Made by a program: the position numbers and the translations under genes. Positions 33,718 to 45,690 of a DNA stretch of 64,000 nucleotides are shown here, piece by piece. Below the pieces are notes generated by a model. The model searched no databases. It had not been told where the DNA came from and saw nothing but the letters and a program-made list of their open reading frames with translations. Positions within the stretch are counted from its first letter, which is position 1. Every line of letters begins with the position of its first letter. This stretch comes from Gigantopelta aegis (Eukaryota > Mollusca > Gastropoda > Neomphalida > Peltospiridae), in assembly GCF_016097555.1 (NCBI RefSeq), contig NW_024532763.1:124001-188000 (forward strand). Direction: 5' to 3'.

Positions 33718-36700
33718 GAGGGAGTGTGAGTACAGACAGTACTTGCTATTATCTCATAGAAATATTAGTTTATACAATATTACACTGTAATTTTGACAGT
33801 ATAGTCTACATCCTACCCAACTGAACCCTATATCATTCCACTATAAGGTGTAAGTAGTAATATGTTCACTAGAGTGGGTGAATGGTATGTGTAGGAGTAA
33901 TGTTGTGGTTTCTCTAATAATGTTCTCCCATGATAAAGTCATTCTGTATAGTAATGACTCACCCATCTCAGTTTACATAACACTCATCAGTTGATTTAAG
34001 AAACAACCACAATTTGTGTAGAATTCTTTGAAGAACATATAAATTACATGTACATGTACAAAAATACATGTTATACTTATTAATGTAACTTCCTGTATTT
34101 AGACAATAATGGAAGCCAGGTGTACACATAAAGTATTACATCATATACCTACCCCTGATTATGTCACCTTTGAGATCAGCCGATCTGCATACACATGGTC
34201 TATATGTAGCACATGTTTGTAATGTACAATGTAATCTGTGTCTTCTTAACACTTTATTATATTGTTATAATATAGTGTCTATGACAAGATACGTTTGTTA
34301 ATTCTTTACATACTTCAAAAGAATGGTTAGTCCTCAATTAATATCACATAGTGATCAATGAATGGATGGCAGCCAACAGTCTAGAAGCTCACACAGTCTT
34401 GTGAAACATTTATGATTATTTAATGATAATATTTATAAATCATTCTCCATATATAGGCGTTGTTTTGGATGATTTCACTAAGATGGTACAACACTCAGAA
34501 ATTCCTACTGGTGAAAGGTATACTGAGAAACACAGATATATAATGTATAGTTAGTTAGTTAAGAAATGTCTGCAATGTTTTATGAAATGACCTTAAAAGG
34601 AAAGGACACATTGTTCCAATAATAATGAAATTAATGTATTACGTGGAAAGTAGACTCGGCTTGTCTCTCGGAATGCTTAAATCAACTATTAAAAACAGTT
34701 TGGAGTGATTCTTGTTATGACACATAGTTTCTTTAGGGAAGTTTATCGTTGTTGTAGTTGTAGTGATAATGACATACATTGTTGGTTTTAGTATGTCATA
34801 TGACAATGAACTTTATGTTCAACAGAACATACCATCTTGTATTTCTTTTGCAGGACAACAATTCTGAATTTGATGCATCTTGGAGTACCCATTGTGACAG
34901 GGGTAATTTCTATTTATCCATCCAATCATCTATTTATTCATCCATAAGTCTATCTGTCTGTCCCTCCATATCTATTGAACCATCCATTCATTCATCATCC
35001 TTAATCTATACATACATTTAGGAGAGTGTCAAAACCGGGAAAACTTTAACACGAAAGGAGAGAGAAGAGGAAACTTACGTTGACTCTCGTTGGAATCCTG
35101 TTATGAGGGATGTTGCCGAGGTATGATGCACAGCTCTCCTTAATAACACATTGTTCTGTCCTATATGTAGTATGCAGCTGAGGGAGGTTGGATGAATCAT
35201 ATTGTCCTTATATGAAAGGAAAACCAAGGGCAGCTAGCACAGTAACTACAACAATGAGTGGCTCAGTAAGAAAGACATAGTAATTGCTCTATTTTTATTC
35301 CCCTCACTTTTATAGCTGGTGCTTCTAGGTAAGATAGTTAGATGATTAATGGATGTATGGTTTGATTCTATGGACATATAGTTAGGCTTTATGGATGTAT
35401 GGTTTGATTCTTTGGACGTATACTTAGGCTTTATGGATGTATGGTTTGATTCTTTGGACGTATACTTAGGCTTTATGGATGTATGTTTGATTCTATGGAC
35501 ATATACTTAGGCTTTATGGATGTATGGTTTGATTCTATGGACATATACTTGGCTTTATGGATGTATGGTTTGATTCTATGGACATATACTTAGGCTTTAT
35601 GGATGTATGGTTTTTTCAATGGATATGTTTTGGATGAATGGATGTATGGTTTTAACGATGAATGTATAGTAAGTGATTATATTGTTATAGTGTCAGAAAA
35701 CGCTATGACTGGATACCTAAGGGAGATCAGAAAGAGGTTTGTTTATTTATTAGTCAATATAATTCAACTTTATTAATTTTCATTTAGTCTAAACTTCCTG
35801 GAGCATCAGCATCTGTGGCTTCTACTGCAGCAAAAAAAGATGGTCCAACATTTTCATATTTGTGATTGGGGGCATAACGTACTCTGAGATGAGGACCATA
35901 TACCAGGTAAGTGTGAACAAGGTAGTATAGTTAGTAGGTCATTCTTTATGAATGGAGCATTACAAATAGTACTCTAATGTAACCTTGTGTTCACTTGGTA
36001 TGAGAGATTGTGTTGTGTCAATTAGCGTTACTAATGTCATGGAAACAACCTTCCTTTCACCAGATGTATATTGTTTGTTCTTTTATAAATATCTGTTTTC
36101 CTTTCTAATTTCCATTCATCAAGCTATCTATCTGTCCATTAATCTATCCATTCATCCATCATCTGCCCATCTATCTGTCCATTAATCTATCCATTCATCA
36201 TCTGCCCATCTATCTGTCCATTAATCTATCCATTCATCATCTGCCCATCTATCTGTCCATTAATCTATCCATTCATCAGCTATCTATCTGTCCATTATCT
36301 ATCCATTCATCATCTGCCCATCTATCTGTCCATTAATCTATCCATTCATCAAGCTATCTATCTGTCCATTAATCTATCCATTCATCATCTGCCCATCTAT
36401 CTGTCCATTAATCTATCCATTCATCATCTGCCCATCTATCTGTCCATTAATCTATCCATTCATCAAGCTATCTATCTGTCCATTAATCTATCCATTCATC
36501 ATCTGCCCATCTATCTGTCCATTTATTTACTCAAAAACTATCCCATTTTTATTAGCATAATTATGTTATTATAATTATGGTACTAATATGTTAGCAATTG
36601 TAGGCAATTAACAAGTAACGAAGTGTCATAAATTACTAATAATTGAGTGCAGAGATACTGATATTATATGTGATTTTGTGTCAACATAACACTTGTTGTG

Positions 36701-37045
36701 AACAATGTTACAAAACTAATCTATACTGTGAATTTAATTTTTTTCTTGTCACCTAACAGGTTGCAGAACAATTCAAGAATTTTGATTTTGTGATTGGTAA
36801 ATAAAATAGAATTATTATATAATATTATTAAGATTAATGAAAGTAATACTTTAATAATTTACCTTTAATATGTACATGTTTTCTATACATGAATTATCAA
36901 TGACCTTGTAAGGAAATACTTGGCTGTACTGACATATCTTATATCTCATTGGTAATGTTTTTTCTCTTTAGGATCAACACATATTATAAATCCAACTCAG
37001 TTTTTGGGTCAAGTGAAGAAGTTGCCCACTTTTATGCATATTTGA
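29157..37045 (+). CDS. STXBP1: Munc18/syntaxin-binding SM protein
   Basis: SM proteins of the Munc18 type clasp syntaxin and promote SNARE-driven exocytosis. Seen: exon 1 (29157-29184) [10 protein letters not shown]; exon 2 from 29266 [15 protein letters not shown]; then [16 protein letters not shown] with [207 protein letters not shown]; and near the end [18 protein letters not shown]. All match the Munc18 order. About 18 exons occupy 7.9 kb because several introns carry tandem repeats. It may be the single ancestor of vertebrate STXBP1-3. Confidence 0.94.
29365..29405. repeat. (TA)n(CA)n microsatellite in STXBP intron
   Basis: A TA tract runs into a CA tract just downstream of STXBP exon 2. 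Confidence 0.9.
30825..30932. repeat. (ATCC)n tetranucleotide array in STXBP intron
   Basis: CATCCATTCAT units with CTAT variants fill an intron of about 120 nt. Open frames across it are artefacts. Confidence 0.92.
31925..32765. repeat. About 60-bp minisatellite, roughly 14 units, STXBP intron
   Basis: The unit contains TAGCTACTATTAGTAAG, TCTAGACTAGTAAACATCAG and TACTTACCACAGTGACCTAGG. The first eight or so units are near identical at about 60 bp. The right part decays into shortened units with TAATAACATCA. The same unit occurs at 50560-50885 in GOLGA1, in the same orientation. Confidence 0.95.
33195..33475. repeat. 21-bp minisatellite in STXBP intron
   Basis: About 13 copies of a 21-bp unit built from TATATCCATTCATTTCATTT and variants (TACATCC, TATGTATCC). 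Because 21 is a multiple of three the array stays open on both strands and in several frames, giving false proteins of about 80-120 aa. Confidence 0.95.
33646..33722. repeat. (GA)n and (GACA)n microsatellite in STXBP intron
   Basis: A pure GA tract is followed by ACAG units and a few GA again, starting right after an exon ending in LFDRSVG. Confidence 0.93.
35335..35690. repeat. About 42-bp minisatellite in STXBP intron
   Basis: Seven or so units contain TTTATGGATGTATGGTTTGA and TTCTATGGACATATACTTAG, with decayed copies at the right end. Confidence 0.9.
36115..36525. repeat. About 39-bp minisatellite in STXBP intron
   Basis: Roughly ten units contain ATCTGCCCATCTATCTGTCC and ATTAATCTATCCATTCATC, with an AAGCTATCTAT variant spaced among them in a higher-order pattern. 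Confidence 0.92.
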
Positions 37046-37570
37046 GAATGAGTAAAAAACTTGTGTCGTACTCTGATAAAGCTAACTCTAATTTTAGATA
37101 ATCATATATTAATGTGTTAGGATTTTACTCTCTTTATTACGTATTTAATCTGAACTATTGCTATATATGTTATAGTGATGTTTTTATATAGTAGTTTTGT
37201 GACCATGTGCTTGCTTGTTACACTATTATGTATTGTCATTAAATTGTCCAGTCAGCTCTGGATGACTTAGTTATGATGTAATGGAAGCCATATTCATGAC
37301 ATGATTTGACAAGCCCCTTACAACGGATGTGTACTGTATTAACCCGACAATCTAATCGATGCCTACCTTAAAAGGAGATGTCGCGCTTTGGCGGCCACAG
37401 GCCATGAATATCGTTAATATTAATTATTTGCCACGTAAGCGCTAACCGCGAATATATAAGTAAATTTGCAGCTGCTGACATTTTGATTTGTTTTCTTGAA
37501 TCTTTCTGTTATTGGATGTTGATTGATTCTCTCTCTTCTTCTCGAACCGTTTTAACTTTATCTATTAAAG
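37046..37570 (+). promoter_or_regulatory. STXBP 3' flank and IER-family promoter
   Basis: This is a 525-bp interval between two plus-strand genes. A TATA-like box (TATATAAG) lies at 37453-37460, about 115 bp upstream of the IER start codon, which fits an inducible TATA promoter. No exact CArG box was found by eye. The left part is AT-rich STXBP 3' sequence. Confidence 0.5.
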
Positions 37571-38357
37571 ATGGAAAGTTTTCTAGAAGCGAAACAGAAT
37601 TGTTGAATCATCGCTAGCGAAGTTGAACCAAGGGCGAGAAATGCCTTTGAGGAAGGCACTGTTAGTTTCTAACGTTATCAACAGAGCTCAAGAGTGTGCT
37701 CATTTATCTTTCATAAACTGTAGTACAAGGACAACTAGAGCTTCTTCTAAGCTACTAGCTAGTATGCAAACCCCTACACAAGTAGAAGACACGGCAGTAA
37801 GTCTACTCGACATCGACGCTGGCCACCATAGGCCTTCTTCACACAAGCCTAAACCTTTGAGTCCGATGGTGTTATCCCATTGCTCAGCCCCCAAAGAACA
37901 AGAAGACGAAGTCATGGAATTCATCTCTAATTCTGTACTGTCTGACATATTAAGCGATAGTGACTCTGAAATGGAAACGTCACTTTCTTCTCAGAAAGTA
38001 GAGACAACACTATCTAGACAATGGATCTCGTCCCCCACTACTTCCCCTCTGTCTGATCTTTCTAATACAAGAGACTGGCCCTCTTGGACCAAGCCTATTT
38101 CTCCCTCTTCCATCAAACTTGATAGACATTGGTCTACACAGGATTGCTCTCAAGACTCGAGTCCCCCACCTTCACCAGGCAAGAGACATCATGACATTGC
38201 CTTCTCTGGTGATCAAGAGAATCTTTTCAATGATCTTATTGGAGAAGACACAAAAAGATTTAAAGCTTCCACATCAGAACACCCCGTACATATGGAATTC
38301 ACTACCAGGTTTTTTGTGATTATCTGTCTCCGCGTAACTTGTGTTCAGCTCCTCTGA
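37571..38357 (+). CDS. IER5L: Immediate early response (IER2/IER5-type) protein
   Basis: IER2, IER5 and IER5L are intronless, growth-factor-induced nuclear regulators; IER5 links PP2A to HSF1. Seen: ATG 37571 opens MESFLEAK. After a one-base slip near 37597 the frame gives RIVESSLAKLNQ and MPLRKALLVSNVINRAQE. This aligns with the IER N-terminal signature (ME-x-LEAxRIVxxSLGK then LHKNLLVSxVLRxAR). The rest is Ser/Pro-rich and acidic (VLSDILSDSDSEMETS, SPPPSPGKRHHD), with a short basic patch, as in other IER proteins. It is a single exon, as in vertebrates. The C-terminal end is uncertain: the frame shown stops at 38357, another stays open slightly longer. It lies tail to tail with PTPA, as IER5L does in human (recalled). 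Confidence 0.72.
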
Positions 38358-38962
38358 TCACATATATGTTTTGGCAAAGGGTTTGCCACCCCAAGTGATC
38401 CCAATGGGTCAGACTGGCCTGTATTTGGGTCACTTGATAGCAATACTACACATAGATCAGAAGATCACTATGTGAATACATCACCTTCAAAGCTGTTTCC
38501 AGTACTAGCGTACTGAGTGTGTTATCAATGTCTTGAGCTAATGTGTTAAATCACTTCTCCTGTTTTTCGCTCTCAACCTGTAAAATGGTGCAACGAACAC
38601 CCTAGATATCCACACCTTATCCTTTCATTCTAGACCTTTTTAAGTCTTCACATTTTTTTTCTTTATCACAACATATATCTTATAATCACCTTTTGTGAGT
38701 TTTCACTTTTTTGTGATACTTACCATCTTATTTGTTCTATTGTTTTCCTCTGTGTCTTCATAATCATACTCTATTTCAAATAGTATTATATCTTTCTTTT
38801 ATTTAAATGTATGAAATCACATGTATTATAATAATAATAAGCTAAGCTGTGCTTAGATAAAAAATGATTTTAAGAAAAGTTGTCAAAAACTTAAAAGTAC
38901 CAATTAACTTTAAACTCACACTGTCTAATGTCTGGGTGATGTGGACATGATACTTGGTCCAT
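38358..38962. other. Intergenic 3' flanks between IER gene and PTPA
   Basis: AT-rich sequence between the two convergent genes. No further gene seen. Confidence 0.6.
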
Positions 38963-39638
38963 TCAAGGTCTATCTGGCTCTATGCTCAGTATAGACCCAA
39001 ATGGAAAATGCTGAGCAACGGGAAATTTATCCAAGACCTGTACATAGTGGGAAAGAGTGACCACATGGTGTTGTTACTATGGCGTCTACAAAGTGAGGTC
39101 ATAGACACTATTTAGTCATGTCCTCTAACCACTACATCAATGTACACCACACTTTAAGTATTTATATACAAGTTATAATACATTATTAATACATAGTTTG
39201 GTGTATTATATATGTACATGATATATAAATAGCTTTTGTATACTGACTAATCAATACCTATTGAATCATAGGAAATGACTTGGCTTTGTGCCAATAGAGG
39301 TTGATCATGTGACAGCTGGGTATACTATAGTATGCTCAATTCACACCTTACTCAATAGTAAACAATGCATTGATTCAAAGGTATGCTTCAAAGTGACTGG
39401 TTACAATTAATACCTTACTTAGAAATAACTTCTAACATATACTGGGTCATGATGGGATATGCAAGAATGTAATTTGAATGTAGCTTTGATAAAGTTTGGA
39501 TTTAAAAAGCAAACTGTTTCAAAAGCATTACAGCTATTGTGAAAAATATACAATACACCAGAATGATGTCAATGTTTATCTAGTGGGTAAAAAACTACCA
39601 TAGTGAAAGTAGAAATCAACCCACAACAACTAATGCTA

Positions 39639-39693
<55 letters not shown>

Positions 39694-42600
39694 AATACTA
39701 ATAGTAAGAACATTAGGCTTTCTAGTAATCCTATAGTAACTATATGTGGTTTCTCAATGACCACAAACCAAGCCAACTTAGACTACTTCCAAGAAATTAT
39801 CAATCTGATAAGATAATTAATTGTTATGTTAAGAAAAGGAAACAATGAAAACAAGAATTATTAAGTTGATTAGTAATGTTCCCTTACGTTAGTATAAAAT
39901 ACCCTCTTTAAACTATGAAACACAATAGTACAGACATTTACAGTAGTATTGTGTATAGAGATTTGTAAACTGTCCTGATATATCCTTACAACTATCTATT
40001 GTCTAATGTTATTACTAATAACAAGGATAGGCAAAGCATAGTTCCTTTGTGTACACTTAATACAAGTTGATATTATAACTAGAATTATAAGGGGGTGGAA
40101 ATTTGATCTGTAGTGATAGTCAAACTCCTAAATGACATAACAACTTCTCTCTGCTATAATCATGGCTTGAGAGATAGCTAGAGCTAATAACAATATTCAT
40201 GATCAAAATTTAATATTCATTGATTTAAGACAAAAAAGGACATTAATAAATCACTTGAGAAGGTATGAATTTCTCTCATAACATGTTACAAAGATGAAAG
40301 GACACCATGTTGCTTTACACTTTTGTTATTTGTAAGAGTAAACCTGTAGGATTGCTTAGGGTTAAAAATACCTACCTCTCCTTTATACATTTTGAGGAGT
40401 CCAGAGTTGACTCTACTCCATTCTGTTAGACTACTAATTCCCCACAGAACATTAGAATGTTCAGCAAACGGTCCTGTCTTTACCTGGTTTGAAAAAATAG
40501 AATATGAATTAATAGTAAACAAAGTTTAACAATCTGTCTATGTTTACTAGTAATTTCTATTGGACTTCTGAGATAAGTATGTTTATTGCTATAACTGTGA
40601 GTAACTCATTATCATAAGGGTGTAGGTGGAACTGACCACAAACTCCTCTAATATGCAACTGTGGTCATCTGTTTCCTTTAATAGGAATCTCTAATACTAT
40701 TGTTCAGTATTTTATGACAAATTTCAAGGTAGGTTACTGTGTAGTGTGTGTGTGTGTGCCACACATGTGTGTATTCATTAAGATATAAATGGATTAATAT
40801 AGGAGTCATTAGTTTATTGAGATATATTAAAAACTCATGTGATATTTGGTAGAGTCAGAGAGATGCATATACAATGGTCATGTTTAAAGAATGTCCAGTA
40901 ACTTCAACAAACCCACCTGATGTTTCTCTTAATAAAATAATACATACCATATTAGGATATACTGTATCTTAACATATCCTAGATATCTTTCCTCTTGCAA
41001 TAACAACATTATATTTAAAATATAATAACAAATTACTTTACCAACTAACTACATAGAAATAACAATTTATATTAGTAACAGTTGTAACAGCATATTCCAT
41101 GTTACTACATGTTATGTTAATATACTCCAGTTGGTACACTGGAACAACTGTTCTTATCAGGACACAATCAGTATAGTTATGAATTTAAAAATTGAATTTT
41201 TTTCTTTCAAAGGTCACATAAATAGATGATTATAAAGTGAAAATCAAAACTATCTGATCAAAGAGGTTACAATATAATTTGATAGCTCAAGCTTTTGCTG
41301 ATAGTGCAAGTGATGAGAGATAGACACATGTCTTGTAAAGGAAACATCTAATTACCAGTTAATGATAGCTATAGGGATAACTGACAAAATATTGTCTGCT
41401 AGCAATGCAGTGATTTAATTCTCGTGTTTACAAACCAATATAAAGATCATTATAAACATGTAGTATTACCAAATCTGATATACAACTAACATCACCAATC
41501 AAGTACTGGTTGAGATCATTGCACTATCACTATAGAGTTCACAATAATTGTGACCACATGTATGGGGAGAATGGTATATTATAATATATGGTAAAAATTG
41601 TATTAATGTCTGTCATATTACATTATATTATATTTGCACTATACTATTGTATATTATATTATACTAGCACTATATTATTGTATATTATATTATACTAGCA
41701 CTATATTATTGTACATTATATTTGCATTATATTATTGTATATTATTATATTATACTAGCATTATATTATTGTATATTATATTATACTAGCACTATATTAA
41801 TTGTATATTACATTGTCCTATACTGCTGTATACACTGTACCTTGTGAATTGTGAACTCTATTAAGTCAACTACAAAGTGGAGATTACATATCTTGTGGCT
41901 AACTAAAATGGATTTTAGCCTGAAACTCTATAACTGTTGTGGGTTACCCAATGTCCAACCCACATAGCAGGCTCTACAATTGAAGACAAAGGATGGGTAG
42001 GTCTGAACAGCTGTCTGGCTTCTGTCTCTGATAAGAGCTGATCTCATATTATTGAATTTAACTTGTATGGCTCAACTACTCTGGCAACCACTCTGTTGTA
42101 AACAGTTGCTAAGGTACATGACTTTGGCATGGAATCATAAAGACACCTGACAGTGAAGTCACTGGATTAGCAGAATGTCCAAAGCACAGGGACATTTCTA
42201 CTACTAAATATCATCATGACTCACTGTATTAACAAACACAGCTACAATGCAATAATTACAGGAATTTGCCCTCATGATTAGCTACTGAGCTGAGTATCTA
42301 CCATTTACTGTAATTGAGACTTGATCAAAGGATAATTGAATAATATTGATCACTAATGTGTAATAACTACTATAAGTTCAACTACAGGTGGTAAGTGGTT
42401 GTATATACTGTGAAGACAGCTGCTAATTGCTAATTTCCAAATGAAATAAATGAGTGCATGTAACATGTACATGTACTATTGAAACATATACATGTACACC
42501 ATATACATGTACACTATTGAAACATATACATGTACTATTGAAACATATACATGTACTATTGAAACATGTACATGTACTATTGAAACATATACATGTACAC

Positions 42601-45252
42601 CATATACATGTACACTATTGAAACATGTACATGTACTATTGAAACATGTACATGTACTATTGAAACATATACATGTACTATTGAAACATATACATGTACT
42701 ATTGAAACATGTACATGTACTATTGAAACATATACATGTACACCATATACATGTACACTATTGAAAACATGTACATGTACTATTGAAACATGTACATGTA
42801 CTATTGAAACATGTACATGTAGAAAGTAGACATATTACTGAAATACCAATAATTATTAGTAGTAGTGATATATTGCAATTATAGTACACATTTGGCTGAC
42901 CTACATCATTCCAGCTACACAACAATGGCTACTGTTTGTAAACATCACATCAAGAGGCGATAATAATCATGATAACAATCTAGTTACGCTCTATACCAAT
43001 TGAATTTAATAATATAATATAATATATCTGCTATATTTCAAACACTTTTGAGCACTAATCGATAATGTGACAATAGGATACATGGTAAAACTCCTGTTAA
43101 TTAGTTTGTGATTATATAATTGATTGTAAATATAATATATTACAGCTGCTTCAGTATTAAGTGGTATATTGGAACAACCAATCTTCTTATATAAATAAAC
43201 ATATCACATGATCACCATATTATTTGCTCTCAAAATTAACACCTTTCAACAGAAAGGGAGTATACTATATTATTGTAAAATATTAAATTATAGGGTATAT
43301 AATACTATATCAACGAATTAAATTAAGTATATTGTGTTACCTGGTTAATATAATTAACACAGGACATAAAGATGTAGTCATTTGAATAACGAGCAGCAAT
43401 AGGAGGGTCAGGAATTTGTCCAGGCTTAATTTCATCTTGTCCTATTGACAATTAAGAGAAAAGGAAATTGCTGAAATTATTACATAAGTAATAGATGACA
43501 TCGTTATGATATCATTGTTCTCCTGCCCAAATATGGTCATAATATTATCATAACAGAGTCACAATGTCCCTTGGTTTTTAATGAGTTGTCATAATGACAT
43601 CATCATTATTATTGTTGTTAATTACAGGGAAATAATTTAAGTATTAATATAAATTAATGTTGCTATAACAACAAATAAAATTAACTTTGAACAACCTCTC
43701 ATTATAAGTCAACATTAAAAAACAATATATTATTATCTAACAGGTAATGACTGTTTTTATCTTACTGTATTGTTGCACGTGACTTTCAAGACTGACGAAT
43801 GAAATTTATCCACATATAGTAACCGCCAAACACATAGTAACCAATGAATATTATTACTTTTATTACAAAGTGGGCATGACTAATTGAAGATTCAAAGTGA
43901 CTAGATGTTGAAGTGATCTTAAGATTTTAAAAATATATACATGTTCATTTAGAAATTTTTAAATATTACAAAAAAGGCATTTAAATGAAATTTAAAATTG
44001 TGGTCATATAAATTTATGATATAAGAAGACCATAGAAAGTGTTCGTGTGAACAAAGTGATTCTGGTGGGGTAGAGTAAATTAAATTGTAGTCAGTAACAA
44101 ACCGCTAGTTGGTCAGTGATATCAGCTAACATACAACACCAGTATATTTGTGGTTGACCACTAATTCAATAATAAATAACAGAATTAACTTCTTAAGTTT
44201 TCACCTATAACTAACTACCTTTAACTACAACACACTGTAATAGTCAAACAAATGAAATAATTACTATTATTACTCTAAGGAATAGCTATGGATTTGAAAT
44301 AATGTTAAGAACATGTAGACATTGTGGTGATGAATATTACCATATATGGTTAGTATATGTAGTACTCCTCTCTCTATTATATACAAGGAATGAAAGACTT
44401 TGAAAGACTTTTAAAAATGAAAGGAAATGTATGGATGACAATGTCATTAACAAAAGAAACAAATATGAATCCATAACAAATCCTTACACAAAGAAGTCAA
44501 ATCTTTAACTAGTAAAGAAGACTGAGAGTGGTCAGTAGTCATAACTTAAATATTAAAAAAATAATATTAATAATAAAATTAAATAATATAATTAATATTA
44601 ATTAATTATTATTGTTTAAGTATTAAAGCTCTAATTATAGTCTTTTGGTGACATATACATATACACTGAGTTATATAAAGTTTGTAAGACTAATAATATT
44701 GGTTTGCTATTTATGTAAGGAATTTTATATAAATTTGTTTTATCTCTATATTTTGTTACTTTTCTTTTTTGACATAGTCTTTCCTACAACTTCTTTAATT
44801 TTAAAAGTGTTTTTTATAACTCGTTCTCATTCTTTAGGACATGGAATGTTTATTCTGACATAGCAAATCATTGATGACCCAGCCCACTATTAGCTGAAGG
44901 CATACAGACATACATTACTTATAAAGTAATAGAATGAGTAAGAATCGTGTGAAATATACTTCATAAAATACTCAATGGTAATAAATGTATGTTTTAAAAA
45001 GCAGAATATGTAGTGACACTTGTATATATATATATATATAGAACAGAATTAAAGGACAAAAGAACAGAGCTCTCGCTATGTTGCTGTTACTCTGAGTTTC
45101 ACGCTTCAGGCAGCTGTCTGATGATCACATAATGCGTGAAACTTGGAGTAACAGCAACATAGCGAGAGCTCTGTTCTTTTGTCCTTTAATTCTGTTCTAA
45201 CCCGCTCTGTCTAAACGATATCGAGCACTCTTCAATAGACTTAGATACTTCA

Positions 45253-45295
<43 letters not shown>

Positions 45296-45658
45296 GATAT
45301 CATATTTTATCTCACATAGTACAATGTTAACTTTAAGTATCATATTTTCAACTGAACATAATAAAATTCAGAACTACTCTAATTAATGACCTATTTATTT
45401 ATCTACCAATATATTCATCCAAATATCCATTTATCTGTCCATCCATCCATCCATCCATCCATCATATTGATCATACCCATTAGCTGAGCAGATCCCCAAA
45501 TAAATGGTATAAATTGAAAGTCATCTAGACCCCACACTCCATGACTACCAGCTGGTTCCATACGATATGTTTGCTGGATTTTACGCATTAAATCAAGATA
45601 TCTGCAAAGAAATGCACACAATATAATATAATATTATCATCACTAAAGTAGTATGAAT

Positions 45659-45690
<32 letters not shown>

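Noticed and set aside
42492-42829. Thr/Cys-rich open frames of 78-90 aa
   Set aside because: Translations of a 21-bp minisatellite in a PTPA intron.
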